DNA of 64,000 nucleotides from Monodelphis domestica (Eukaryota > Chordata > Mammalia > Didelphimorphia > Didelphidae): assembly GCF_027887165.1 (NCBI RefSeq), contig NC_077228.1, positions 387,008,456 through 387,072,455 of the forward strand. Direction: 5' to 3'. This document shows positions 23,346-35,550 of the stretch, in pieces. The notes under the pieces are model-generated. The model saw only the letters and a list, made by a program, of their open reading frames with translations. It did no database searches and was not told where the DNA came from. The translations under genes and the position numbers were made by a program. The number at the start of each line of letters is the position of its first letter. The stretch's first letter is position 1.

Positions 23346-23720
23346 CCTGGACCTTTAGACATCCCCTCCTTGTAGTTAGTTTAGGTACCATACTGGAGGA
23401 AAATGAGCCACTTAGAGACTATTTGATATTAAATAAGGACACTTTGAGTTGATTCAGCTGAGCAAAGTTCCCTTTCCCATTATGACCCTTTTGCCAAGCA
23501 TTAGAAAACTCCTGAAGGTACTCAAGGCAGGTTTAAATTCAACAAACAAGGAGTAATGTCCACAGCTTGAGCTTTCAGTACTTTGAGCCATTAAGGTCTC
23601 AAAGAAGGCATCAAAATCTTTTAAGGAAAAGCTAGCCTGACTCTCATGGGCTTAGGGGTTAGGTAAAGTTTCTCCTTTGCTGAGCCAGGATTTGTTATTA
23701 AACTTTTGACATTTAGGTAG

Positions 23721-24454
23721 TGTAAGGGGAAATTTTAGGGTTGTGACTTAATCTAAATTTAATTAGTCGCCAGGGAAAATCCCAAATAAAATACCCAAGT
23801 CAGTTTGGAAATTTTCTGGTGGTTTAATTAATATAGAGGGAAGAAATTAAGAAGAAGAGAGAGGGAAAGGGCATATGATATCTCCGGCCTAGCCTGTGCC
23901 AGGGGGAGTTTCAAAGACTTCCACCATGAGGTCTTTTCAGAAGATTAGAGGCTTCCTAAGAGGATAGTGTTTTGGAAGGTAATGGAGAAAGGAATCAGCC
24001 TAAACTCCAAGAGAGCTCAGAGAAGATGCCTTACCTGAACTAGGTTACTAAGCTTCCCCCAGTATTATCAAGGACTCTCACCACCAAATCCGGACAATAG
24101 CTGCCGCCACACCAAGACATCAACATGCTCCACGCACTGCCTCCAGTCACCTCTCAGTGCATAGAGGCCAGAGAGAGGAAGTGCCGCCAAATATATAGAC
24201 TGTTTTTACATCACTTTTCTGCATCTCACATGTACCAATGATAGCTTAAGCTTGACTTAGGACAGCCCAGGGGGCCTGTCAGTTGTTTCTGATTTGTCAT
24301 TTGCTAGCACATGTCTGTCATAGGCCATCTTTCTCAATACTTTCTCAATAACTAAACAGGAATGTCTACACCCTTACTTAAGGATTCTTAAGTAAGGGTG
24401 TAGACATTCCTGTTTAGTTAGACTAAGCAGGGTGGAGTAAATCTAAAATTCACA
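23721..24454 (-). mobile_element. Solo LTR, family A copy 3, with inverted duplication
   Basis: Reverse copy of family A, 734 bp. On the minus strand it starts TGTGAATTTTAGATTTACTC and ends CCCCTTACA. The flanking 4-bp duplication is GTAG (23717-23720 and 24455-24458). Other landmarks, on the plus strand, are 'ggtttaattaatatagaggg' and 'tcacatgtaccaatgatag'. Unlike the two sister copies it carries a perfect 34-bp inverted repeat at 24349-24420. Confidence 0.9.
24349..24420. repeat. Perfect 34-bp inverted repeat, 4-bp loop
   Basis: Arms 24349-24382 and 24387-24420 are exact reverse complements, with loop GATT at 24383-24386. The left arm continues from TAACTAAACAGG and each arm meets the loop as ACTTAAG/CTTAAGT. 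The sister LTRs have only one arm's sequence here ('aggaatgtctacacccctac' at 3.9 kb). Confidence 0.98.
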
Positions 24455-24764
24455 GTAGCGTCCACATAGCACTAAATAAATAAGATATTTGGTTATCTGT
24501 GTCAATTTTGTTAGTAAAAACAGTTACATAAAATACTTTGAAACCAAATAAATACTTCAAAGGATTACATTTTTAGTTATCCCCATTGATGGAATTCTAG
24601 ATGAGCCTTTGTAGTTCTACCCATCTGGTATGACTTAACGAGATTTCTTTGCTACTGAGAAACTAATCCATTTAACAAGAGAGAAAGCTTTTCCTTTGCC
24701 AATGACATTGGTCACCTCACTGTTTCACAAAGAAAGATACTCCATCTCAGCCAGGTTCCAGACA

Positions 24765-24940
24765 TTCTCTGACTCTGCTCCATGCCTGGAACATTATCTA
24801 TTCTCCATTCCAACTATTGATTGCTCTGACTTCTTTTGAGTCCTAATTTAAATCCTATCTTCTACAGGAAGCCTTCTCCTGCTCTTTTTAATCTCGGTGC
24901 CCTATTGCCATAACTATTTTCTTTTAATCTTGTATATGAT
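24765..24940 (+). mobile_element. L2 fragment, 5' part
   Basis: 'tgactctgctccatgcctgg' and 'cttctacaggaagccttctc'. The L2 end follows at 25490-25625 after about 0.5 kb of other sequence. Confidence 0.75.
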
Positions 24941-25489
24941 TTGTTTTGTATATATTTTGTTGAAAATGACAATTCATTTTTCTGTTTAAATCATAAGTCT
25001 ACACAGAAATATCACAGCAAATCCAAACATTTATTTAAGATAAAGCATGCTGAGAAAGGCAAGACCCTGCTAAAGAAACAAGACCTATTTCTAAGTTACA
25101 ACACATTTCATTTTATACAGGGTGAGTTTGAGATGGTCAACAAAATTTGGCCTAGAAAGTGTGCCTGGATCTTCTTTGCCAAATCTTCAACAGAATATGT
25201 CTGGAGTTGAGGTTATCAGAGCTGAGATTGGGTTCAGATGTTATCAGCACCAAATATGGGGTTCAGAGATTATCAGCTAAATAAGGGATTCAGAGATTCT
25301 CTGGTCAGGATAGCTTGGTGAGGAAACTTTGTTGGTAGTCTGTTTTTATCAGAGCTGTTAACTTCTCAAGGGTTAACCATGGGCCTCTGACCCTTGAATT
25401 TCACATTCTATTTAATTACAATTAAATATTATACAGGTGATGTCTATTTTATATATTTTTAATATCTAAAGTCCATAAATGTTATATTT
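24941..25489. other. Unassigned insertion between two L2 parts
   Basis: Open frame at 24941-25210 has no recognisable domain. 25205-25380 has repeated 'cagagattatcag' type wording ('gaggttatcag', 'gttcagagattatcagct'), suggesting a short degenerate tandem or LTR-like piece. Confidence 0.35.
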
Positions 25490-25630
25490 CCCCACAATTT
25501 GTATATTTCCCCCCCTTTTAGATTGAGGGTTTCTTGAGGGCAAAGACTATCTTTTGTCTTTTTTAGTATTCCCAGTGCTTAGCACAGTGCCTGACACATA
25601 GTAGGCATTTAATAAACATTGATTGATTAA
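25490..25630 (+). mobile_element. L2 LINE 3' end
   Basis: 'ttcttgagggcaaagacta', 'agcacagtgcctgacacata' and 'taataaacattgattgatt'. Confidence 0.85.
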
Positions 25631-25915
25631 TAGCTAGCACTTATATCCCACTCTGTGCCAGGCACTGTGCTAAGGACTTTATAAATAGTATCTCATTTGA
25701 TTATTCTCAAAGCATCTTCTAGGTAGGTGCTCTTATTTTCTCCATTTTATAGAGTTTAGCATCAGAGGACCTCTGTTTTAATCTCAGCTTCTACCAATCA
25801 TCTGCGTGAACTTTGGCAAATCATTTTACTACAGTGGGCCTCAGTTTCCTCATTTGTCAAATGAAGGTGTTGGGCTGGATGACCTCTTAGGTCTCTTTTG
25901 ACTGTATCAGCCTAA
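25631..25915 (+). repeat. MIR-like and THER1-like fragments
   Basis: 25631-25745 is MIR-like ('tgtgccaggcactgtgctaa'). 25746-25915 is THER1-like ('gggcctcagtttcctcattt', 'ggctggatgacctcttagg'). Confidence 0.8.
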
Positions 25916-26100
25916 GCTACAAAGAGGCAGATTTATGACTGATATAGGGAAAAACTTCCTGACAATTAAAGAGCTATCCAGAATCAGAATGGTCCTTCTG
26001 CCCCAGAAGGCAGTGTTCTCCCCTTCCTTGAAGGTCTTTGAACACAGTTGACCATTGGTTGGGATGGGACCATTGGCAATACAATAGGGTCAAACTGAGA
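25916..26100 (+). mobile_element. L3/CR1 LINE fragment
   Basis: 'gggaaaaacttcctgacaat' and 'ccccttccttgaaggtcttt', the same region as 16265-16690. Confidence 0.7.
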
Positions 26101-26340
26101 GTAAAGTGTTGCTAGACTACTAAGCCTGGAGTCAGGAAGACCTGAGTTCAAAACCAGCTTAAGACAATGCCTGCATGGTCCCTCTAGGAAAGTCACTAAA
26201 CCCTGTTTGCCTTACTTTACTCATCTGTAAAATGAGCTGGAGAAAGAAATGCTAAACCACTCCAGGATCTTTGCCAAGAAAACTCTAAAAGTGTTCAAGA
26301 AGAATCAGAGATGATTGAAACCACTGAACAATGAAAGACA
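26101..26340 (+). repeat. Marsupial tRNA-headed SINE, forward copy
   Basis: 'cctggagtcaggaagacctg', 'gagttcaaaaccagcttaag', 'aaatgagctggagaaagaaa', then 'ccactgaacaatg' at the 3' end. Confidence 0.85.
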
Positions 26341-26990
26341 CACAGTACTTTGAATATGAGATGACTTTGAGGGGAGTAGAGAGAGGGTATGACAACAGCA
26401 AAGTTCTGAGCATGATTAACTTATGAGTTAAGTTAGGAGTAACTAATAAATTGGATCAATGGCATTTCTCTATGACCAAAAACCTTGAGTTAGGGTTGAC
26501 AGGGTCTTTTATAACAGTTAGCATCTGACTGAACAAAATCTCATAGGTGTGTTTTCTAACTGACTATGGATAACATAGTTAGAATTGAGATGACTTTATT
26601 TGGATCCTCCTTTCTGAAACCTCCCTAACCACAGCCAAGACTCATTATTCTAGCCACAAGGTAAAGGTTTTCAAGGATTGGAATTGCAATTAGTTTACAT
26701 GGATGACACATGACTTAGGTTAATCAAATTTCTCTGGAAAATGGGCGATGGGGGTAATTACAAAGATAAAAGTAAGTATAAGACAAAACTTGATCTTCAG
26801 GCAAGTTTCTCTGAGATCAGGGTGATGGGTGAAGTTCATAAGGGGAAGGAACCTTGAAAGGGAATATTAAATCTAGCTTGATTAAGTCTTAGCAAAATAG
26901 AATTAAAATCCATTTTCTACTTTACTGACTCAAAAAGAAACATCTTTCCGGGCTGCATATTGACTTAGAAAACCACAAATTATCATTATC
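26341..26990. other. No recognised feature
   Basis: 650 bp with no gene or repeat that I can identify. Confidence 0.4.
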
Positions 26991-26994
26991 TATA

Positions 26995-27262
26995 CTGTAT
27001 TATTCTTGTTGTTCAGTCAAGTCTGACTCTTCATTACCCTTTTAAGAGTTTTCTTGGCAAAGATAGTAGAGTGGTTTGCCATTTTCTTTTCCAGCTAATT
27101 TTACAGATGAGGAAACTGAAGCAAACAGAGTGAAGTGCCTTCCCAGGGCCACCCAGATTGTAAGTTGTCTGAGACCAGATTTGGATTCATGAAGATGAGT
27201 CTTTCTGACTTCTGGCTCTCCACTCTATCTATTGTTTCATCTAGTTGCCCATGCTGTATTGT
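26995..27262 (-). repeat. Marsupial tRNA-headed SINE, reverse copy
   Basis: 'cttgttgttcagtcaagtct', 'agttttcttggcaaagatag' and 'gatgaggaaactgaagcaaa', then the head 'catctagttgccc'. Near full length. Confidence 0.85.
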
Positions 27263-27594
27263 ATTTTAATTTATTTTGTTAAACGTTTCCCAATTATACT
27301 CTGGAATTTGGATCCTGAGTTTGATAACTTGGAGAAATCTTCTTTGGGTAAAGCCCTGGACAACATTGCCCTTGAGGTCCTTTTCAAATCTGAAATTCTG
27401 TGATTCTGCAATTATGTGACATATTGCTGTTGGGGGGATGCTGGGAGCATTAGGGGAGTTCTGTAGTGTTTAGCTTGGCAAGAGCTGTCTGGTAAATCTT
27501 GAGGGATTCAGATGCAGAGTGGACATAACTGGTTTCGTTCTACTGTGCTATCTCAGCTTTAGGTTCAGTCTAAGCATATTTTTTTTTTAAACAT

Positions 27595-27795
27595 AGGAAA
27601 CATTATTGTTCTAATGATAGGAAGAATGATTAATTAGACTGGGGGTCAGGAGACCATTCACTGTGTGACCTTAGATAGGTCCTTTAACTTCTTTAAGACT
27701 CCTTAAGTTTCTTGATCTATGTAATGAAGAATTGAGACTTGATGGTCTCTAAGATCCCTTCTAACTCTGACATCTGGTGATTTGATGATTCTCTT
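27595..27795 (+). repeat. THER1-like SINE
   Basis: 'ggggtcaggagaccattca', 'gtgaccttagataggtcctt' and 'atcccttctaactctgacat'. Confidence 0.75.
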
Positions 27796-28235
27796 GCAAA
27801 GTTACTGCAAAGGCAGCATAAAAACAAGGCTGTTGATTCACAAACTGTAGTTTGTTCCTGTCTTTTGACAAATGCAATTTGATTGAATTATTCAAGATGA
27901 AGCCACACATCTTTGCTTGTGAAACTGCCTGCTGTACAAATCACAAAGCAATGGCACCCTCCTAATGTGGGAGCTTCGGGCAGCTCCCTTATGTTTCATC
28001 TTGGCTGAGAAGTGAAATGGCTGCTAGACTGCTTGTATGTGTGAAAATTATTGGATTTTCTGCTTAACTAAGTGAGAATTAAAGAATTTGCTGAATATTG
28101 GTCTATGAATGCATAGCTATTATAAAATATTCTGGAGAACACCAGGCTATAAAATCATGCTTTCATTTATCTATAGACTGATTTATTTTTAGTGAATACC
28201 TAAAATATATTCATTTATTGATAAATTTCTATGGT
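27796..28235. other. No recognised feature
   Basis: About 440 bp of unassigned sequence. Confidence 0.4.
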
Positions 28236-28720
28236 GATACCCAGCATTCATATAGTCCTTTGAGGCTTTGTAAAAATAATATATTCCCTCATTTGATTTT
28301 CAAAACAGCCTTGAAAGGTAGATGTCATTATTATCTTAATTTTATAGATGAAGAAACTGAGGCAAGAAATTTATAACTTACTCAGGGCTACCAGTTAATA
28401 AAAATATGAGGCAGGATTTGAACTTGGCTCTTCTGGATTCTAAGTCTAACACTCTATCCACTGTGACACCTACCTGTTTAAAAACAACAGCCATTATTAG
28501 ATACCTCTTTTGTATAAAGCAAAAATATCAGACTTTTATATAATGCCTTACTGTTCACAGAGGGCTTTCTCTTCATGATCTCATTTAATAATCACAACTC
28601 TTATAAGTGCTATATTATATTTATATTAGCCCTGTATTACAATTGAAGAAACTGAGGCTGAGATATTCAGTGATGTCCATGATTTCATGGGCACAATGTT
28701 AGTACGTGTAGGAAGTTCCT
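28236..28720 (+). repeat. Two MIR-like fragments
   Basis: 28236-28480 ('tagatgaagaaactgaggca', 'gaggcaggatttgaacttgg') and 28540-28720 ('atctcatttaataatcacaa', 'gaagaaactgaggctgagat'). Confidence 0.75.
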
Positions 28721-28724
28721 GATT

Positions 28725-29183
28725 CTAAGTCCAGAAATCTCTTCACTAGGCATATAGGGAAGGGGATGATGCAAAGATGTAGAAGACAGTTCTCATATTC
28801 TCCATACCTCAAAATCAATGCAAAATATATTGCACATATCCCATCAGAAACAACAAGCAAAGTTGCTTTTCTTAAAAGAACATTTCCGATACAACCATGT
28901 GAGTGGACAAAGGAAGCATTTCACTGACCTTTCAAATCTGGAGATACATTTGGAACTCTGGAAAGAGGTTGGAAGCATCCAATAAGTGATCACAGGGGTA
29001 CTCCAAGATTGTGGGGATTCCAATTTTAAATACTTTAAAGTCAACATTTTGTTTTGTTTTGTTTTCTGCTATGATACAGGGAGTTTTATAGTCTGTTATT
29101 TAGCAAAGTTCATTCTGAGAGAAAATAAAAATTACAGATATGGTTGACTTCTCTCTCCTTAGGGAACTTTGGGAATAGAGTGG
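28725..29183. other. No recognised feature
   Basis: The open frame 28844-29047 (minus) has no domain. A (TTTTG)n-like tract lies at 29048-29066. Confidence 0.4.
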
Positions 29184-29192
29184 TAAGAATAC

Positions 29193-29870
29193 TTTTTTTT
29201 TTTAATATATTTTATTTGATCATTTCCAAGCATTATTCGTTAAAGACATAGATCATTTTCTTTTCCTCCCCCCCCCCCCCCACCCCCCATAGCCGACGCG
29301 TAAGTCCACTGGGCATTAGATGTTTTCTTGATTTGAACCCATTGCTTTGTTGATAGTATTTGCATTAGAGTGTTCATTTAGAGTCTCTCCTCTGTCATGT
29401 CCCCTCAACCTCTGTATTCAGGCAGTTGCTTTTTCTCGGTGTTTCCACTCCCATAGTTTATCCTTTGCCTATGAATGGTGTTTCTTTCTCCTGGGTCCCT
29501 GCAAGTTGTTCAGGGACATTACACCACCACCAATGGAGAAGTCCATTACGTTCGATGATACCACAGTGTGTTTGTCTCTGTGTACAATGTTCTCCTGGTT
29601 CTGCTCCTCTCGCTCTGCATCACTTCCTGGAGGTTGTTCCAGTCTCCATGGAACTCCTCCACTTTATTATTCCTTTTAGCACAATAGTATTCCATCACCA
29701 ACATATACCACAGTTTGTTCAGCCATTCCCCAATTGATGGGCATCCCCTCGTTTTCCAGTTTTGGGCCACCACAAAGAGCGCAGCTATGAATATTTTTGT
29801 ACAAGTCTTTGTGTCCATTATCTCTTTGGGGTACAGACCCAGCAGTGCTATGGCTGGGTCAAAGGGTAGA
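29193..29870 (-). mobile_element. Young 5'-truncated L1 insertion, antisense
   Basis: The plus strand begins with a T run (reverse of the poly-A tail), passes a C tract (29268-29286) and ends in antisense ORF2. The word 'taagaatacttttttt' occurs on both sides (29184 and 29871), a target duplication of at least 9 bp. On the minus strand the frame reads CTKIFIAALFVVAQNWKTRG, then MEYYCAKRNNKVEEF and a RTLYTETNTLWYH end. These match the C-terminus of marsupial L1 ORF2. The intact tail and duplication suggest a fairly recent insertion. Confidence 0.88.
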
Positions 29871-29876
29871 TAAGAA

Positions 29877-30050
29877 TACTTTTTTTTAATTTAAATTTTA
29901 TTTTTTTCAATTAACAAGAATCTGTTTTCTTTCTGTTCTACTCTTCCCCCCAATGGAAAACAAAATAATAGTGGGGAATACTTTAGTGGTATGCATGGAC
30001 TTGCATAATTTTCCCTAAGCACAGGACAATGGGCTCTATGCCCAGTCATA
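29877..30050 (-). mobile_element. Older L1 3'UTR piece, antisense
   Basis: 'caattaacaagaatctgttt' and 'ctactcttccccccaatgg' resemble antisense L1 3'UTR. The young L1 at 29193 inserted at its edge. Confidence 0.5.
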
Positions 30051-30054
30051 GTGC

Positions 30055-33000
30055 TGATGGGTTCCTTAGGGCTCCTGAAGCTTTCCATTCACGTAGATTG
30101 GCTTTCTCTGGGGAAGACCTACAAGCACAGCTTCTGCTCCCTTGAGGATCTAGCCCCTCCAGCTCACAACTCTTCTGAACCTTGTAACTTTGCCCAGATT
30201 AAAGAAACAAGACATTGTGAAATGACAAACAGACGAGATTTGGCTACTAAAATGAGCTGCACAACATGTGGAATCAAGACTGGGGATCTGAATTGGACCC
30301 CACTGGAGGATGCTGCCCTGGCAAGGAGGGATAGACAGAGAACTTTGTTTGCACTAAAGTTACTGCTGGGGCAGACACCACAGAAGGGAAGAGCAGTGTA
30401 GAGTTGAACATATTGTGGATGGGGAAAGAGCTCCTAAGCTCTCACCAGTCTGTTCCCTTTCCCCCCATGCTTATCAACTGATATTAATCAGCTATTAGAA
30501 AGGGATACTTGAATCAATGTGAAGAGTTGGCATAAAACAACCCCCTGAAAGTCCACTACACACTTTTCTGCCAAAACATATGGATTCCAGGGTACAGCGG
30601 TCACTCACAGTTCTTGGGTGCTAGAAGCCTTTTTTCCCCCTTTGTAGGGTACTCATGCCCTTTGAGCATGCTATGTCTCTCCTGCCAGGGTCCTTCTGGA
30701 GCCTTGAATCTGCCTTTCCTCAGTGTCCAGGCCATTCTCAGATCCCATTGCTGCTGTCCACTGCTGTTTATAGGTACCACTAGGATGATGATGAAAAAGG
30801 CCAATTAAATCCCTTCCTCTTTCAGGCAAAATAAAAAGGGACAAGAAGGGAGAGAGTCTCCAACATAATATAGCAAGCCTTGAATTATGGTGTTTGCCTA
30901 TTTCTAACCTGTAAATGCTCACACTGAAAATTTAATAGGCTCTGGAGCTGATTTTAGCACATCTCAACATTAGCCTTGTTCATACATCAGGATGCGTTCT
31001 CACCTAATAAATATATCAGGGCTATCCCAGTGTGATGGGATGATGTAGATCCCACCCTTTCAGAGGTATAGTGCCAACTCCTTCCAAGTAGGGTTATCCC
31101 CATAAGGCCAAGATTTCCAGGTTTGCATGGGATGAAGATGGGCTATCATATGGCCAAGAGACTCAAATCTTTTTAAATTCAGGGATCTGAGTGGTCTTCT
31201 TTTCCCTGAGTCCTCTTCATTCAAGCATCTTGTTACGTAGGACATCATCAAACAGGCAAGGAAAAAGCAAGCCTTCTAGCTACAAGATTATTATTGACCA
31301 ATTTCAAACCATTCTAGAAATCATATTGTTATACAACCCGTCAACCTGAAAAAACACAAATCCTCCAAAGCAGTTACAAACAAATACATTTTTAATCAGG
31401 ACAAGGGAGACAATGCTTGTAAGGCCAACACAGAGTCACACACACGCACCATACAGAGCCACTCAGTACTGAGACCCTGTAAACACAGTCTTGGAGAAAA
31501 CAACCAAGAATGGGAATTTCTGTTACACTACAGAACGTGGTTATATTTATACCTTATAGAATATAAGGAAAGGGAAATGGGTTGCATAGGGGCTTGAGAA
31601 AAAGGTTGTAGTCTGAGGCTAGGGTACCTGAACCAGGTCTAAATACAGTAAGAGAAACTAAGAAAAACAAAAGAATACTTAAGGTTTGACTACATCAGCC
31701 ATTCCTATCCAGGGTGCTCAATGAGAGCGTGATGGTTTACTGTTCAGTCTGGAACAGGGTCAGTTTCTTGAAGGCTAAACCCAAAGGAACAAGGGTAAAT
31801 CTGGGGTTTCATAAAACAAGGTTGTCAAACCTAAGAAACTTACAGTGGAAAAAAAACAATCATTGCACCATAGCTCCCTCTATTGTAGATACTTAGCATT
31901 CTCTAAAATTCAGTCAAGGAACTTTTCTCTAATATCCTGTGTCCTCAAAGGATGCTTGGGTTTAAAGAGGAGTCCAAAACGTGTTACTTAGGGTCAGAAC
32001 TTTAAGCTTCCTGACCTGGGTAAATCTCCAAGGTCATTACTAAAATAAAATTTGTCTTTAAAGGAGAATTAGGCTGGTAATTTTTTTCTGAATGAAACAT
32101 GGGATTAGTCATTCCAAAGGTCTAGTACTTTAAAGAATTTTCTTTTTAAAATGATCCATTCTTATTATCTCTGTGAAGTCTCCAAGAAAGTCAGAAATGA
32201 TCAAAGTTGCTGATTTGTTTCCTTCTAATTAACTAATTCCAAACTTCCTAAGCCATTTCCTTTCGAATGGAGCAAAAACTCCTTGGTGACTAATTGGAAG
32301 TCTTAGCTTTTGCATAAAAGCCCCAAATGATTGTAAAGGATTCTTTTGTGCGACATGAACAACAGACTTAGTGTCACTTAATAATGGTGACTGACCTGCT
32401 GTGACGAGGAGGGGAAAGTCTATTCATCTGACTCATAATTAAGTAATAACATTATCCCTAGTGGGACAGAGAGAAACTAGGGTTTTCCTTCCTCCAATTT
32501 AAGGTTTGCTTTGGAACATCAATTTAATTGATCCAATAAACTTGTTGATCAAAACATTCCTCCTCATCAAAGTGTCTCCATCCTAGTCTTGCTTCCTGCT
32601 GTCTTTTCATCTCTGGGTATTTGGGTAGGAAAATTACAAGAAATTAAAATTACCCAAGGCAGTTTCCCTCAAAATGGAAAAGAGGAAGGAAAGACTTGGG
32701 CAGAGGATTGTACTCAAACACTTTACCTAAGAATGGGTCCCCTGATCTGTGCATACTTGATTTTTTCCTTTCCTGTCTTCCTATCCTCTCTTTCCCCTTT
32801 CAAGTGGAAGCACTGGTACTGAAATAGAGAATCTGGAGCAATGGGGGGCATTTGGGCTACTTAATCAGTTCCCTAGGTCCCCTAAGATATATGCCTAATG
32901 ATAGCCCAGGATACATATTGCATGATCACTGGTGATATAACTGGAATTTTAATGAAATGACAGTTATTTGATTACCTAGCAGCAAGTCTCATAAGCATAA

Positions 33001-34090
33001 CAATTTCTACCCAAATGAAAACTTACTCTCTCTCTTTTCCCCTAATTTATGAATTCCCATTCCTTCTCTTACCTTATCCTCCATAATCATAGTCATCTTC
33101 TTATTGCCCACCCTAATATTGCCTCTTCTCTTCTGGCTAGACAAAAGGATAATGCTAACATCACTTTTTTCCCTTAAAAGCACGGGTATCTGGGATTTAT
33201 AGGAGTATGAATATATTTATGTGAGCTGGTGATGTGACTAAGGTGAAGAATAACTGATGAATAGCCTGCCAGCTCCACTGGCATCACAATAATACTATAT
33301 TAGGGGACCTTCAGGAAGTTTTTGACCACTTTGATTAGATCTCTGTGCCAATCATTGGCAAAATAATGGGAAGATGTGGACAAGAGATGCATAGAAAGAG
33401 AGAATGAGTGGATTATGACCTGTGTCTTCTGAGGCAATACTCAGGATAAACAGATAAATCTGAGTACTGGTGTGTCAGAGTGTATGTGCGTAATGCATGC
33501 ACGTATGCCACCCTGGTTTTAATCTTGGAGCATTTGCACAAGGCTCTCCTAATTGTTGAAGAAAATGATGACTCAAAGCTACGTGAGAGTCAGAGCTGTT
33601 GAAAGAGCTTGGAAGAGAATAACTATTTTTCTTTGTTACTATTTTGAGTGAGGTGGTTCCACACTCCAGTGAGAGACAATATAATGAAAAGAAAACATAT
33701 AGGGGAAAGCTTATACCTCAATATGTCCCTAATTTCCAGTTTGCCCCCCTAGGTATTCTGAGAAATTTCCCTTTGGGTGAAATGAGGGCTTCTCTCTCTT
33801 GGTTTAGTTGAGATAACTTGCTCCAAGTGGGAGAATTTATTTACTCTTCTATATTTTAATCTGTATAATTTCTGTTTAGTATCTGCTTAGATAAATGGGT
33901 TTATTTACTATTTGCTATTTGTGATGGTCTTTTGTTTAACTAGTAACTTAGTGGGAGATATAAAATTGAGACACTCCTTATTTCTTTAAGGGATAATGAT
34001 CAAGAAAATGGCTTGATTCTCTTGGTTCTGCTCATTTCACTCTACAATTTTATGTAGATCTTTCTGTTTTTCCAAAACTAACCTGCTCTT
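30055..34090. other. 4-kb stretch without recognised genes
   Basis: No exon, RNA gene or named repeat. The 116-aa frame at 30051-30401 and several 60-80-aa frames on both strands show no domain, signal or codon pattern. 31300-31660 has an antisense TATA-like 'tataaatataacc' and could be an LTR relic, but no ends were found. This is among the least repeat-like parts of the window, so conserved non-coding DNA is possible. Confidence 0.4.
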
Positions 34091-34102
34091 CATTCCTCAT
34101 AG

Positions 34103-34103
<1 letters not shown>

Positions 34104-34139
<36 letters not shown>
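34104..34139 (+). repeat. (CA)18 microsatellite
   Basis: Pure CA dinucleotide tract. Confidence 0.97.
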
Positions 34140-34143
<4 letters not shown>

Positions 34144-34559
34144 TTGTTAAATGATGCCCTCTCTAATGTTATGGGTGGGGGAGGAGGGAGTGAGAGCTCA
34201 CTGAATATTTTAATGTAATAAATAAACTTAAATATTAAAAAACACAGGGCTTTGAACCTAAGAAAATTCATTTCCCCTAGACTAGCAATATTAGGAGAGA
34301 CAGATAAAATTCCAGTCCAGTGTCCTCTCTGAGGAGAGCAGAGTAGCTAGCCTTATGGCAACTGTTCCTTCTCTTATCTAGTCAAAAAACAAAGTATCTC
34401 TTGGAGAGTGATGGGAAGGATTCCTCAGATGTTTATCCATGCCTCCCTATGATATACATTTAGACAAGTCCTATAGATGTATATATAACCTAAGATAGGC
34501 AGCACACACCTTACACATCCATATGTAGATGTGTAGATGAGTATAATATGTATAAATTG

Positions 34560-34650
34560 CATGTGTGTAAACCCCTTTCAAGTTGGGATTATCTTACTCT
34601 CATTTGTATCTCTAGTGCCCAGAGCATAGTAGGCTTGTTGATCGATTGAT
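34560..34650 (+). mobile_element. L2 3' end, short
   Basis: 'tttgtatctctagtgcccag' and 'agcatagtaggcttgttgat'. Confidence 0.6.
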
Positions 34651-35365
34651 ATGTGTGCATATGAAGGTGATGTGAGGTTGTTAGTGTGTATACAATTCAA
34701 TTTAGCTGAATCATTGGTCAAATTGGCTGAATGGTTGGTCGTCATATTTAATGAGGAGAAATGAATTCATGCCCCCACTCTCCTTTCTTTAGAGCTTAGA
34801 TTGGGTCTATTGGAAACCTTACTGTAAAGTTCACTTCTCCAAGTGCATGGACTAGCCTGAGTCATGGCTGCTCTCTGATATATATTTCCAATATATTAGG
34901 TTTAATTGCTTGTGATGGTGTTAAAACTTTTTTAGTTCATTTAAGTGTGTCTTAAAATGAAATGGCTAGTGAAGGAAATGGTCATCTCTGTTCCTGTTTC
35001 TTATGGCCTGATTCCTGCCCAGAATATGGATCAACTGGTTCTAAAATCCCTAAGGTGAGGTGAGCAGATGTGGGAGCATCTGCTGGCTCAGCTGCCGCCT
35101 TCTAATATTTCATGCTCCATTGAAAACCTCCATTCCAGGAAGGAGATTGGGAGATAAGGAATATGTTTGGTGAGATCCCTCCCCCAAATCCTGAACACTT
35201 GTGACAATGCCATAAATTATTCAAGTTAGTTACCAGATAACTTTAAGTAGCTCCATTTCTTGTACCAGTATTATCCTAGAATATGTCAGTAAGCTCAGGA
35301 ATAATGTTTAAATTATTACTAGAGGGATGTCAGGGATTACTGGAGGGATGTCAGAAATCATAAGG
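34651..35365. other. No recognised feature
   Basis: About 700 bp without gene or repeat that I can name. Confidence 0.4.
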
Positions 35366-35550
35366 TCAGAGCTTTAGAGCTAGGAGGATCCTTATAGGCT
35401 ATTAAGTCTCACTCTCTCATTTTATAGATGAGGAAACTGAGGCACAGAGCAATTAAGCAACTTGTCCAGGGTCACACAGCCAGTATGTATAAGAGGCAGG
35501 ATTTGAATACAAGTCTTCCCAACTTGAAGTATAGAGCTCTGTCTGCTACT
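35366..35550 (+). repeat. MIR-related SINE fragment
   Basis: 'agagctttagagctaggagg', 'atagatgaggaaactgaggc' and 'cttgtccagggtcacacagc'. Confidence 0.8.
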
